Source of the DNA: Bin55 sp965220235
Lineage (GTDB): Bacteria; Pseudomonadota; Gammaproteobacteria; Pseudomonadales; Azotimanducaceae
Reading direction: 5' to 3'
Length of the DNA: 64,000 bases
NCBI GenBank assembly: GCA_965220235.1
Contig: OZ244815.1
Coordinates: forward strand, 2,604,001-2,668,000
In this document: one piece after another, positions 6,648 through 15,583 of the stretch
Layout: each line of letters begins with the position of its first letter
Position numbering within the stretch: position 1 is the stretch's first letter
Translations under genes and position numbers: made by a program
The notes under the pieces: model-generated
The model's database searches: none
The model's input: only the letters and a program-made list of their open reading frames with translations
Told to the model about the DNA's origin: nothing

Positions 6648-9560
6648 TTAGATTTCGACAGCAACCGTAATCTGTAAACGCCGCGAGTCGAAATAGCTTC
6701 GTGGCTGCCCGAACGTCGCACTTCGCACATACGGATCCATGTTGTATCCGGTGGTGCGATCGAACACATTGAATACGTCAAATCGCAAGTTCGCGTCGAG
6801 CGAAGGCGTTAACTCGAACGAGTGCTCATAACTGACGTCTAACTGCCAATGACTTGCACTCCGACGACTCCCTGCAGGTTCAGCGAATCGTACCGTTGAG
6901 GAGAAATACGAAGGGAGTCCATAAGCAACTGAATTCCACGCCTCCCACGGTTGACCTGATTGATACACGGCAAACATCCCTGCCCGACCTCGCCATTTGA
7001 AATCCATATAGCCGTATACCTTCATCATGTGTGGCCGATCTCCTCTCAAGACACCGTCCTTGTTATCCCACACCTGCCTGCCGTACCCATCCGCTAAGTT
7101 GGAAGAACCGATGAAACGATTCGCGTCATTGACGCCACTGGTGTTGTCTTGATCGAAATTCCCGATATAGCGACTACGGACGTAAGACGCATTCAGGTAG
7201 GCGCGATCACCTAGCCACTCAAGTTCTATCGCCGCTTCGCGATATCTCGTGTACGCGTCATCTAGTTCGGCGATCACGTAACTCGAGCCACCTATCTCAG
7301 ATCTAATCGTGTCGAGTTCAGGCACGTATAGGCCTTTTGATGCAATGTGAGCGGGCGCGTTATCGTAATTTCGGGAACCGTTCCACGTGTCTTCCCAGAA
7401 ATGTGATCCGTCACGCTGACGCACGTGAGCCTTCAACTGCAATTCGTCAAACAATCGCCGTCTTGCGCCAATGACCCATTCATCGATTCTGCGAGGCGTC
7501 AAATCCCGCTGAAATACCTTACCCGATGAACCTGGATACGGTTCGTGTTCGATGATGTTTCCGGACTCATCGAATAGCACGCGTATTCGAGCGCGCGTGT
7601 TGCGGTCCCACGAAGCTGCTCGAGCAAGGGAAGACGCTTCCGGGTTGTAACGCGCGTAGTTTGCATAGAGCGAGGTATCGGAGTTCACTTCGAAGGTTGT
7701 GCCGACTCTCGGCTGAATCATGTCCTGCCAACGAATCGTGTACATGGTGTATTTCTCACCCGGCGCCACGACAAAACCCGAGAGCGTATCTGGTGCACTT
7801 CGCAACCCCTGTCCATACAGGACGTCTTGACTGATAAGAACGCCTAAATCAACACTGAGCGAACCGAATCGCAATGAATCGTTGAGCTCCATCGAAGTCG
7901 ATCTGGTGTAGGAATTAATCGGAGCAACCAATGAGCCGTCTGGCTTGCGCAGACTCATTTGTTGAATGCTTGCCACGAAAAAAACGGGGGTTCCATCTGT
8001 GGCAAGGTCGACACCTCCTGGAACTTCGATCGTACCCCAACCGTTAGACGTTCGATGCAACGTTTCCTGTGCGTCGGTGCGCAAAAGACCTACGTGTACG
8101 ACATGCCGAGTCTCACCCCACTCAAGCCGATGATCGAATGTCATCTCAAATCCGCGACGTCGGAACGTTTGGTCGTTAATTTCAGGATGAGCGCCAACGC
8201 CTCCTCCACCTTGACGTATCCCGGTTGACGCAACTGAACCATGTCGTTCGATGATCGGTGCAATCGCGGCATTGAACTCGTCTGCTCCCGATCGGAGCGC
8301 TGGTACACGTAGATAGCCCATGCGATCCAGGTTCGAGACGTCCAACCTTGAGTCGAGTGAAGGGATTACGTCCAAGAGTACATCTGGGATGGACGAACCG
8401 TGTAATAGATACTCGTCAAATTGAAATCCAATCGTCGTATTTGAGGTAAGGGTCCATGAAGCCGAGACACTGGTGATATCTTGTTCGGCGCGACCGCCTA
8501 AAGAAACTGAATCCGCATCCAAAGGACCCACCGATACACCCTTCTCGGTACGACGAGAGGTGCGGTAACTGGCGTTTCCCAAGAAACTATCTGTTGGTGC
8601 GTACGTGAGTTTTCCAAAGTACTCGTGGCGTGTATTCGCGAAATCCTTGACGCTGCCATACGCCGTAGCTTGATTAGAACGTCCCTCATGTGGCGAGAAG
8701 AACGAACCGTAGAAATAGAGTTGCGAAGGCAAGACCGGTCCGCCTCCACTAACCGTAACCCATTGCTGGTTCGTATCAGCGGAACGCGAATCTTCCTTTG
8801 GTCTAGCTCGTAAACCCGTCGGGACGGTCACGTACTCAAGTTTCGCTTCAAACTCGTCGGTGCCCGATCGCGCCATTGAATCCATGACGAAGCCACCACT
8901 TCGATTAAAACCAACAGCTCCTGCGCCGCCGCGCTCAAAGGTCACTTGCTCGACGTCATGGCTTGAAGGTTCAGCAGCAAGCGTACCGAACATCGGTAAC
9001 GTCACATCCACGCCATCGAAGCGATAGACGTTATCCTGCCCGTTCCCGCCAGCCGACGGACCTCGTACTGCATCTTGGGAATATTGAACGCCTGACGCCA
9101 GTTTTACGAGGTCGCGGTAATCTCGACCAGTAGGAATGCCTCGAACGGTGTAGCCGTCGAGTCCGTTACCGATACTAGCTCGTCCACGCCTTTCAATTTG
9201 GCGACCTACCACAACCAGTTCTTCGATGTCAGCTTCGGAGTTCGTTGGCAGTTCGATTTGTATCGAAGTCGTCTGATTCAGAACTACCGATGCTAGAAAC
9301 GTTTGTTGCCGTCCATCGCTTGAATGAATGAGCAACCGATAGTCACCAGGCAGCAAATTGGAGAATTCAAAGCGACCCTCAGAATCTGTCCGAACCTCGC
9401 GAACTCTTGGCATTGCGTCGCCATCAGCCACAACAAGCATGCCTTGCACGCGAGATTTATCCTGCGCTGACACGACTCCTTCAATATCACCGGTTTGTTG
9501 TCCGTAAACAGAAATACTGAACAGTAACACCATCACGGTGAGGACAAAAAATCTGGACAT
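6648..9560 (-). CDS. TonB-dependent receptor with N-terminal carboxypeptidase-like domain (Oar-like)
   Basis: A 970-residue outer-membrane receptor. A signal peptide ends near SISVYG, followed by a carboxypeptidase-regulatory-like beta-sandwich (GDIEGVVSAQDKSRVQGMLV ... GRFEFSNLLPGDYRLLI, about 24-105), then a TonB-box-like EELVVVGR and a plug domain with YRFDGVDVTLPMFG. The rest is beta-barrel, ending RRLQITVAVEI. This layout is that of Oar-like receptors that import large or hydrophobic substrates with TonB energy. The last residue is Ile, not the usual aromatic residue. The Tat-exported FAD oxidase gene lies 40 bases upstream on the same strand, so the two may serve one substrate. Confidence 0.88.
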   Translation of the reverse strand: MSRFFVLTVMVLLFSISVYGQQTGDIEGVVSAQDKSRVQGMLVVADGDAMPRVREVRTDSEGRFEFSNLLPGDYRLLIHSSDGRQQTFLASVVLNQTTSIQIELPTNSEADIEELVVVGRQIERRGRASIGNGLDGYTVRGIPTGRDYRDLVKLASGVQYSQDAVRGPSAGGNGQDNVYRFDGVDVTLPMFGTLAAEPSSHDVEQVTFERGGAGAVGFNRSGGFVMDSMARSGTDEFEAKLEYVTVPTGLRARPKEDSRSADTNQQWVTVSGGGPVLPSQLYFYGSFFSPHEGRSNQATAYGSVKDFANTRHEYFGKLTYAPTDSFLGNASYRTSRRTEKGVSVGPLDADSVSLGGRAEQDITSVSASWTLTSNTTIGFQFDEYLLHGSSIPDVLLDVIPSLDSRLDVSNLDRMGYLRVPALRSGADEFNAAIAPIIERHGSVASTGIRQGGGGVGAHPEINDQTFRRRGFEMTFDHRLEWGETRHVVHVGLLRTDAQETLHRTSNGWGTIEVPGGVDLATDGTPVFFVASIQQMSLRKPDGSLVAPINSYTRSTSMELNDSLRFGSLSVDLGVLISQDVLYGQGLRSAPDTLSGFVVAPGEKYTMYTIRWQDMIQPRVGTTFEVNSDTSLYANYARYNPEASSLARAASWDRNTRARIRVLFDESGNIIEHEPYPGSSGKVFQRDLTPRRIDEWVIGARRRLFDELQLKAHVRQRDGSHFWEDTWNGSRNYDNAPAHIASKGLYVPELDTIRSEIGGSSYVIAELDDAYTRYREAAIELEWLGDRAYLNASYVRSRYIGNFDQDNTSGVNDANRFIGSSNLADGYGRQVWDNKDGVLRGDRPHMMKVYGYMDFKWRGRAGMFAVYQSGQPWEAWNSVAYGLPSYFSSTVRFAEPAGSRRSASHWQLDVSYEHSFELTPSLDANLRFDVFNVFDRTTGYNMDPYVRSATFGQPRSYFDSRRLQITVAVEI

Positions 9561-9600
9561 ACCTAGATTTGTGGATCCTATTTAGCTACCAATCCGTGGA

Positions 9601-10998
9601 TTAGAGGTAAGTTTCCCAAAGCAAGTTCTGGAATTTTCCTAGAGGGTCGACTTGCTTCTTGAGCGCAACGAAATCTCTTACTTCAGGATATGCCTGCTCA
9701 AATTGGAATTGTCTTGCATGGAGACGATACGGTAGGTAGTAGCGTCCTCCGTTAGCAAGCGCTACGTCGATTAACTCCTGCGTCCACGCTTCTGCTTCTC
9801 GACGCGCTCGATTCGTGTTCCGTTGCTTGTAGTAAAGTACGAATGAAAAAACCTCGGTTGGCGCCCATTTCAACATCGATATTTGGTCAGGTGGCGAGTG
9901 TCGGATCGATACGTTGAGTGCGTTCACGTCGTTTCGTCTTAGCACGTTTGCCATCGAACGAACAAACGGCACGAAATTTCCAATTGGTATGAAATATTCC
10001 TGAAGGAGATAGGTCGCAAACAATCGCGTTCGGGGTTCTAGTGAAGCGGTATCCAGACTGGCTTCGTAATTACGCCAAACAACCGCTTTTTGCCTGAAAA
10101 GTCTGTCTTCTACACCACGTCGTAAGCGCTTCCCACCGGGTAATTCCGATACAGCCCAAATTAGATCCTTATTACGTCTGTAGTCCCGATCACGTGGAAT
10201 TAACCGTTCATTTATGGTTAACGGTTCGTCAGATGTAATCCAACTGATCAGTCGAGGTTCGTCGAAACGTGGCGGTCGAAGATCCGCGTTATGAAAGATC
10301 ACACCCGTGTCCGAGGCAATCTTCGCTTTGAAGTGGTCAGGATAGGACTCTAATTCAACGCTCTCGACCACTCGGCGCAACCGACTGTTTTGGTCAATAT
10401 CTAGTTCAACTTCCGTTACGACACCCAATCCGCCGTAACCACCAAATACGCCCCGAAACACTGGCGAATCCGATGTTAATTCGTGGACTTGCCCGCGTGC
10501 GTCCACCAATTGGATCGCGCGAACTGAATTCACCAAAGGACCTTTGTTTACGTAACGACCGTGGCAATTCACGGAAACGGATCCTCCGATCGTGAAGTTA
10601 CTGAAACTCTGCATGATGCTGACTGATAGGTCGTGCTTGTCAATCGCTTCCTGCAAATCTCTCCAAGTAGCTCCGGCTTGCAGCCTAGCAACGCGACTCT
10701 CGGGATCGACAGTCAGTACCCGGTTCATCGCGCGCATATCCACATGAAGAGAATCTGGCGACGCGACCTGTCCACCCATGCTGAATCGACCGCCTCCTAC
10801 TGAGATCGATCCGGTCCAGTCACGGACTGCTTCACTCACATCAGATGTCGCGATCGGTCGAATGACTTTGTCAACCGGCACAGAGGTAATCCCAGAGTAG
10901 TCTCTTACGACTTCCTTCAACGAAGTGGGACGTACCGAATGCTGCAACGTGACTACGGCACTTGCAGCCGCGCCAGCAAGAATTTCGCGTCTATTCAA
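9601..10998 (-). CDS. Tat-exported FAD-dependent oxidase (PCMH / aldonolactone oxidase type)
   Basis: A 465-residue flavoprotein. The N-terminus NRREILAGAAASAVVTL carries the twin-arginine motif, so it is folded with FAD before export. The FAD-binding PCMH domain occupies about 40-215: TGSISVGGGRFSMGG, then GGSVSVNCHGRYVNKGPLVN and FGGYGGLGVVTEVEL. The C-terminal half resembles sugar-lactone oxidases (ALO / gulonolactone oxidase group). The start is a TTG at 10998, supported by AGAGGAA five bases before it. It is upstream of the Oar-like TonB receptor on the same strand. A periplasmic sugar or lactone oxidation is the natural guess, but the substrate is not shown. Confidence 0.85.
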   Translation of the reverse strand: MNRREILAGAAASAVVTLQHSVRPTSLKEVVRDYSGITSVPVDKVIRPIATSDVSEAVRDWTGSISVGGGRFSMGGQVASPDSLHVDMRAMNRVLTVDPESRVARLQAGATWRDLQEAIDKHDLSVSIMQSFSNFTIGGSVSVNCHGRYVNKGPLVNSVRAIQLVDARGQVHELTSDSPVFRGVFGGYGGLGVVTEVELDIDQNSRLRRVVESVELESYPDHFKAKIASDTGVIFHNADLRPPRFDEPRLISWITSDEPLTINERLIPRDRDYRRNKDLIWAVSELPGGKRLRRGVEDRLFRQKAVVWRNYEASLDTASLEPRTRLFATYLLQEYFIPIGNFVPFVRSMANVLRRNDVNALNVSIRHSPPDQISMLKWAPTEVFSFVLYYKQRNTNRARREAEAWTQELIDVALANGGRYYLPYRLHARQFQFEQAYPEVRDFVALKKQVDPLGKFQNLLWETYL

Positions 10999-11306
10999 CG
11001 GAATTCCTCTTCAATCGTCCTAGTTTCCCAATTCATACTTTTGGAGAATGGTTATCTGAGCTAACTGTGACGCCTTTATACCTAGTAAAAGTGAGCCCCA
11101 TACATCACTAACGGAGATCCAGAAGTAAAAATCGCAGTGTTCATCAACTTCAGGAAGCAAGCGTATTGAAATTCTCTAGATCAAGACGTCAAAAAGATCG
11201 AACCGTGTTTTTAAGGGTCTCAAATCAACAACGAAATCAATTTTCGTTTGGCGTTGGATTGCGGTTGTTGCTCGCAAATTGACGGTACCGAAAGAACCCG
11301 TTCACG

Positions 11307-11711
11307 ATGATGATGAAAGAACCTGGTCCTCCTTCGTTCTATAGTCCTGCGAAACCAAGCGATGTTGAAGGATTCGAGATTAGCCTAGAAAGGCGTGGTG
11401 TGGACGGCGTCGTTCCGATTGACTACGAGTGCTACGTTTGGTTGCCAAACCCTGCATGGAAATAGGTAGAACCAGAACACGATGACGCGGAAGTGTACGA
11501 GTCACACCAACACGAGCAATAACCAGATCTCATGGCGCTACCGGTCAAATGGCGTGAAGTCGCCAGTGCGAACGGAAAGCCCATGGATAAGCCGAGTCGA
11601 TGGACCGAGATCTGTGGACCACACACAAACTATGGGCGACGAGCACAAAGGAATCCATTTCGTGTTGTCTTGTTCTACGCATCCTTCAGTAAAAGAAGAT
11701 CGATGGAGTAA
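11307..11711 (+). pseudogene. Decayed ORF with two in-frame stops
   Basis: One reading frame runs from ATG at 11307 to TAA at 11709-11711 but is broken by TAG at 11463-11465 and TAA at 11520-11522. Its three parts read like protein, for example FEISLERRGVDGVVPIDYEC, VEPEHDDAEVYESHQHEQ and LMALPVKWREVASANGKPMD. A second frame just upstream (FVWRWIAVVARKLTVPKEPV) may be its N-terminal part after a further frameshift. I do not recognise the family. It lies between the FAD oxidase and an insertion sequence, a place where gene loss is common. The remaining stretch 10999-11300 shows nothing else I can support. Confidence 0.4.
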
Positions 11712-11829
11712 CTAGACCAAATCCACCGTAAATCCTCGTAACTAGAAGTGGTGCCGAAAAATGAGACAGTTTTAACGATTGGTTTAAGATGTGTGGGACC
11801 CGTGATGTTTGATACAACGGGAGAAGCGC

Positions 11830-12144
11830 ATGATCAGCAAGCGAAGTCGCCGGCGGTTCACGCCAGCGTTCAAGTTTCAGGTGGCATTGGAGGCGGTGAA
11901 AGGCGAACAGACGTTAGCTGAACTGTCGTCACGGTTTGAGATTCAGGCCTCGCAGATTCAGTACTGGAAGAAGCAGTTGCTCGAGGACGGTGCATCGGTG
12001 TTCGAAGGTCGACGGAAGACGAAGGCACCGGATGCCACCTCGGATCCGGCGGCCCTGCATCGCAAGATCGGGGAACTGACGATGGAGCGGGACTATCTCC
12101 AGGAAAAGCTGTCGCCCTGGATCGATCCGAACGACAAGCGATGA
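11830..12144 (+). CDS. IS3-family transposase OrfA
   Basis: A 104-residue helix-turn-helix protein beginning MISKRSRRRFTPAFKFQVAL; the HTH is FKFQVALEAVKGEQTLAELS plus the following helix, and a leucine-zipper-like tail (LHRKIGELTMERDYLQEKL) follows. In IS3 elements OrfA binds the inverted ends. I chose the ATG at 11830 over an upstream TTG (11809) because GGGAGAA sits at proper distance before it. Its stop overlaps the orfB start in the sequence ATGA, so OrfB may be made by coupling or, as usual in the family, as an OrfAB fusion by -1 frameshifting. I do not see an obvious A6G slippery run at the junction. Confidence 0.88.
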   Translation: MISKRSRRRFTPAFKFQVALEAVKGEQTLAELSSRFEIQASQIQYWKKQLLEDGASVFEGRRKTKAPDATSDPAALHRKIGELTMERDYLQEKLSPWIDPNDKR

Positions 12145-12974
12145 TCGATGCGACGGCACCGTTGTCGATCACGAAGCAGTGTACGCTGCTCGCGATCTCG
12201 CGGGCCTCGTACTATCGTTCCAGGGCACCGCGGCCAGCGGATGCGGACGTCATGTTGAAACAGACCTTGACGTCGCTCTATGAGCGGCATCCTTACTACG
12301 GCAGTCGTCGTCTGCAACTGGCGTTGGCGGACGCAGGCTGGCAGGTAGGTATCCGCCGGATCCGGCGTCTGATGCGGGAGCTGGGCTTGTCGCCACTACA
12401 TCCACAACCTCGTACGAGTATGCCGAACAAGGCTCACAAGACGTACCCATACCTGCTTCGGGGACACGCCATCGACGCATCGAACGAGGTCTGGGCCGCG
12501 GATATCACGTACATTCCAATGGCGCGCGGTCACGTCTACGTGGTGGCGATCATGGACTGGCATAGCCGTCGGGTCCTCGCCTGGCGGCTGTCCAATACGC
12601 TGGACGCCGGATTCTGCGTGGAAGCCTTGCAGGAGGCGTTAGGGCAGTTCGGCAAGCCGACCATCTTCAACACCGACCAGGGCTCGCAGTTCACGAGCGA
12701 AGCGTTTCTGAACGTATTGCGAAGTCGGCGCATTCAGATCAGCATGGACGGTCAGGGACGTTGGCGCGATAACGTCATGATCGAACGACTATGGCGGTCA
12801 TTGAAATATGAATGCGTGTTGCTCCACGCGTTCCGGGATCCGCACGAAGCACGGCAACGCATCGGCAGCTGGTTCGATTTTTATAACAAAGAGCGACCTC
12901 ACCAGGCGCTGGGCGATCGCACGCCGGTTGAGGTATACGAAAATGACTTAAGGAAAGCGAAACATGCCGCATAA
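12141..12974 (+). CDS. IS3-family transposase OrfB, DDE integrase core
   Basis: A 277-residue catalytic protein. The HTH_21 region HPYYGSRRLQLALADAG precedes the rve core. The catalytic triad is intact: Asp121 in WAADITYI, Asp179 in NTDQGSQF and Glu215 in NVMIERLWRSLKYE, with 35 residues between the second Asp and the Glu, the DD(35)E spacing of IS3 elements. It ends with the conserved RPHQALGDRTPVEVYE. Nothing suggests inactivation, so the element may still be mobile. Confidence 0.93.
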   Translation: MIDATAPLSITKQCTLLAISRASYYRSRAPRPADADVMLKQTLTSLYERHPYYGSRRLQLALADAGWQVGIRRIRRLMRELGLSPLHPQPRTSMPNKAHKTYPYLLRGHAIDASNEVWAADITYIPMARGHVYVVAIMDWHSRRVLAWRLSNTLDAGFCVEALQEALGQFGKPTIFNTDQGSQFTSEAFLNVLRSRRIQISMDGQGRWRDNVMIERLWRSLKYECVLLHAFRDPHEARQRIGSWFDFYNKERPHQALGDRTPVEVYENDLRKAKHAA

Positions 12975-12994
12975 ATATGTTTCGTCGACAATGT

Positions 12995-13018
12995 TCACCA
13001 CCCCCATGGGGGTGGTGA
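12995..13018. repeat. Perfect 24-bp palindrome inside the IS, after orfB
   Basis: Positions 12995-13018 read the same on both strands: TCACCACCCCCA followed by its exact reverse complement. It lies 20 bases after the orfB stop and about 36 bases before the right inverted end. It contains runs of five C and five G and could form a cruciform or an RNA hairpin. No T-run follows on either strand, so a classical terminator is unlikely. Confidence 0.85.
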
Positions 13019-13194
13019 GATGGGTTCGATTACAGCTTAAATCGATCGAAAAGCTGTCTCACGAAACTGCACCACCTGTACTACGACGATACCGAATATC
13101 AGTTAAGAACAAAGAGCCTTTGAATAATTCGACCCTTGTAGTGTTCTGACACACACTCCCCATATCTAATAAATCGGAAGCTATTCTCGTCCAT

Positions 13195-13659
13195 ATGGAA
13201 CAACAGCCTTTCCGCATACTCGTCATCTGTACGGGAAATCGTGCTCGCTCACAGATGGCACACGGGTGGTTCAATCACCTAGGTGGTACGCGCGTTCAGA
13301 TCGATAGTGCAGGAATCGAACCCAAAGGAGTACACCCCCTTGCCATGACCGTCATGTCAGAAGTCGGAATCGACATCTCAGACCACACGTCTGATCCGGT
13401 AGATAAATACGTCGAGAATGAGTACGACCTCGTGCTCACGGTATGCGACACGGCCAAAGAGGCATGCCCCGTCTTCCCGTACGCACGGCGGACGATCCAC
13501 CGAGCATTCGAAGATCCTGACTATCCGGACATGCCCGCTGAAGAGTTCGCTAACGTATTCCGTCGTATCCGCGACGAAATCGGCGAATTCTGCAGTGTGT
13601 TACTCAGTGAATTGCGTCCGAATCTTCATGGTCTCTCTAACGATGAACGTCAAATCTAA
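13195..13659 (+). CDS. arsC: Arsenate reductase, low-molecular-weight phosphatase fold
   Basis: A 154-residue protein with the P-loop CTGNRARS (Cys12 ... Arg18) at its N-terminus and the acidic loop EDPDYP (Asp108). Two more cysteines, Cys84 and Cys91 in TVCDTAKEACP, have the seven-residue spacing of the disulfide-relay pair in thioredoxin-coupled ArsC, so arsenate reduction is better supported than plain tyrosine phosphatase activity. The usual CTGNSCRS is altered to CTGNRARS, losing the second P-loop cysteine, which is not one of the three redox cysteines. No arsR or arsenite pump gene is adjacent. It lies just after the insertion sequence. Confidence 0.8.
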   Translation: MEQQPFRILVICTGNRARSQMAHGWFNHLGGTRVQIDSAGIEPKGVHPLAMTVMSEVGIDISDHTSDPVDKYVENEYDLVLTVCDTAKEACPVFPYARRTIHRAFEDPDYPDMPAEEFANVFRRIRDEIGEFCSVLLSELRPNLHGLSNDERQI

Positions 13660-13842
13660 TCGCTTCCAAATCACATAGCGGATTCGTCGAGCAACTCGAT
13701 TTTCCTTGGTAAAGTGACGTCGCGTTCACGACAATTCATTCCTGCACCGAGGCAAGATCTAGATCACGCCGAATCATCGCGCTGGTACTCACGTTCGTCG
13801 CCATCCAGACAGAACTATTCCCACCATTGACCGAAATTTCCA

Positions 13843-15360
13843 ATGCTCGAACAGGTCGTTAAAAAGATCCTCACTTCTCGAGTCTACGACATCGCTATCG
13901 AAACGCCGTTGCAAGACGCACCGAATTTATCGGCACGGCTAAATCACCGAGTGATGCTCAAACGAGAAGATCTGCAACCCGTATTCTCGTTTAAGGTGCG
14001 TGGCGCGTACAACAAGATGGCGCTGCTGTCTGCTAGTGATCGTGCTGCGGACGTGGTCGCCGCCTCCGCGGGTAACCACGCGCAGGGAGTCGCGCTGGCT
14101 GCTCAAAAATTGGGTATCAGAGCCCACCTCGTGATGGGTCGTAATTCGTCGGGCATAAAAGTCGACGCCGTCCGCAAACTCGGCGGGCATATCGTGTTCA
14201 AAGGCGACACGTACCAGCAAGCGGCGAACCATGCTTTAACGCTAGCCAACGAACGAGGTTACATCCTCGTCCACCCGTACGACGACTTGGATGTCATCGC
14301 TGGACAAGGCACCGTAGGCATGGAAATCATGAATCAGCAGCCTGAATTGGACGCGGTATTCGTCCCTGTAGGCGGCGGAGGATTGATCGCGGGGATCGCT
14401 GCGTACATTAAGAACTTGCGCCCGAAGACAAAGATCATCGGGGTCGAAGCAGAAGGGTCGGCATGCCTCGCTGCCGCTCTTAAAGCGGGACGACGGGTAC
14501 GTTTACCGATCGACGCGTTGGATGTTTTCGCAGACGGAGTCTCGGTAGCTCAGATCGGAAAGATGCCGTTTCGACTCGCGAAAGACTGCGTTGATGAGGT
14601 CATTACCGCTTCGACCGACGAGATCTGCGCTGCGATAAAGGATGTATTCGACGACACGCGCTCCATCGCGGAGCCTTCCGGAGCGCTTGCCGTAGCAGGC
14701 ATGAAGAAATATGTCGAACAGCACCCGCGTACCACAGACAAGTATTACGTCGCGGTTGTAAGCGGCGCTAACGTCGACTTCGACCGACTCCGACACATCT
14801 CCGAACGCGCCGAACTTGGGGAGCATCGAGAGGCAATCTTCGGTGTCACCATCGACGAGAAGAAGGGCAGCTTCCGACGATTCTGCCGTGCCTGTGGCAA
14901 ACGTTCGGTAACCGAGTTCAACTATCGGTATGCGTCGGACGACGAAGCGCACGTTTATGTGGGTCTGCAAATTGGGGCGGGTGAATCCCGCCGAGACGTG
15001 CTAGACAGCCTGTCGGGAGCCGGTTATCAGATCACCGATATGACCGATAACGAAGCCGCAAAATTACATGTACGGCACATGGTCGGCGGTCGTGCTTTCG
15101 GTAGAAAACCGGAGCTCCTCTACCGTTTTGAGTTCCCCGAAAGGTCTGGCGCTCTTTTACGCTTTCTAAATGGGCTGGGGAGTCGGTGGAACATCACAAT
15201 GTTTCACTATCGCAATCACGGCGCTGCCTGGGGACGCGTACTCGTCGGGTTTGAAGCGCAACCCACAGACCGCAAGGATCTCACTACCTATCTCGAACGC
15301 ATCGGCTATCGGTATTGGGAAGAGACTGGCAATCCTGCAGTGGAGCTGTTTCTTCGATAA
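13843..15360 (+). CDS. ilvA: Threonine ammonia-lyase, biosynthetic
   Basis: A 505-residue enzyme (E. coli IlvA 514) that converts threonine to 2-oxobutanoate, the first step of isoleucine synthesis. The PLP lysine is Lys51 in SFKVRGAYN; the glycine-rich phosphate-binding loop is FVPVGGGGLIAG. Two ACT-like regulatory domains follow, seen as KKGSFRRFCRACGKRSVTEF and FPERSGALLRFLNGLGSRWN, so feedback inhibition by isoleucine is expected. The gene is monocistronic here; 13660-13842 upstream contains no gene that I can see. Confidence 0.95.
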   Translation: MLEQVVKKILTSRVYDIAIETPLQDAPNLSARLNHRVMLKREDLQPVFSFKVRGAYNKMALLSASDRAADVVAASAGNHAQGVALAAQKLGIRAHLVMGRNSSGIKVDAVRKLGGHIVFKGDTYQQAANHALTLANERGYILVHPYDDLDVIAGQGTVGMEIMNQQPELDAVFVPVGGGGLIAGIAAYIKNLRPKTKIIGVEAEGSACLAAALKAGRRVRLPIDALDVFADGVSVAQIGKMPFRLAKDCVDEVITASTDEICAAIKDVFDDTRSIAEPSGALAVAGMKKYVEQHPRTTDKYYVAVVSGANVDFDRLRHISERAELGEHREAIFGVTIDEKKGSFRRFCRACGKRSVTEFNYRYASDDEAHVYVGLQIGAGESRRDVLDSLSGAGYQITDMTDNEAAKLHVRHMVGGRAFGRKPELLYRFEFPERSGALLRFLNGLGSRWNITMFHYRNHGAAWGRVLVGFEAQPTDRKDLTTYLERIGYRYWEETGNPAVELFLR

Positions 15361-15522
15361 CTCTGAGCTACATTGGCATTCGAACGATGGAGTACGCATC
15401 TTAGCTACATGATCAGAGTCGATCGTCGGACGCGTTCGTGCGCATGTATTCGACCGGCTTTACCTAAAGCGAAAACCTCTCGAGATCAATCTTGAATCTT
15501 TTCATCATCACGCCGGAAAAAG

Positions 15523-15567
15523 TGTAAACCATGTCTCCGGTATCAACTGTAAACCATCTAACCGGTA
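15523..15567. repeat. Two direct repeats, possible transposon-end remnant
   Basis: TGTAAACCATGTCTCCGGTA at 15523-15542 is followed at 15548-15567 by a copy with the same first ten and last six bases. From memory, paired subterminal repeats of this kind, with TGTAAAC and CCGG blocks about 25 bases apart, occur at the ends of IS21- and IS481-type elements. No transposase is present; only the end is left. It sits 17 bases beyond the 3' end of the tRNA-Ser gene. The rest of 15361-15522 holds nothing I recognise. Confidence 0.45.
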
Positions 15568-15583
15568 CGGACCCTGGAGATAC

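Larger units (their letters stand above)
11749..13074 (+). mobile_element. IS3-family insertion sequence, complete
   Basis: The element holds overlapping orfA and orfB. Imperfect inverted ends can be aligned: TGGTGC at 11749-11754 and TGAGACAG at 11762-11769 on the left pair with CTGTCTCA at 13054-13061 and GCACCA at 13069-13074 on the right, with the same spacing between the blocks on both sides. If only the inner block is the true tip, the element is 11762-13061. I see no matching 3-4 bp target duplication in either case. Its base composition is visibly richer in G and C than its neighbours, which fits recent arrival. Confidence 0.8.

Noticed and set aside
11432..11626. 64-codon reverse frame before the IS element
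   Set aside because: Opposite-strand shadow of the decayed forward ORF; no start signal or family likeness.
14503..14970. 155-codon open frame on the reverse strand inside ilvA
   Set aside because: It is fully inside the well-supported ilvA gene, has no ribosome site and no recognisable protein features.
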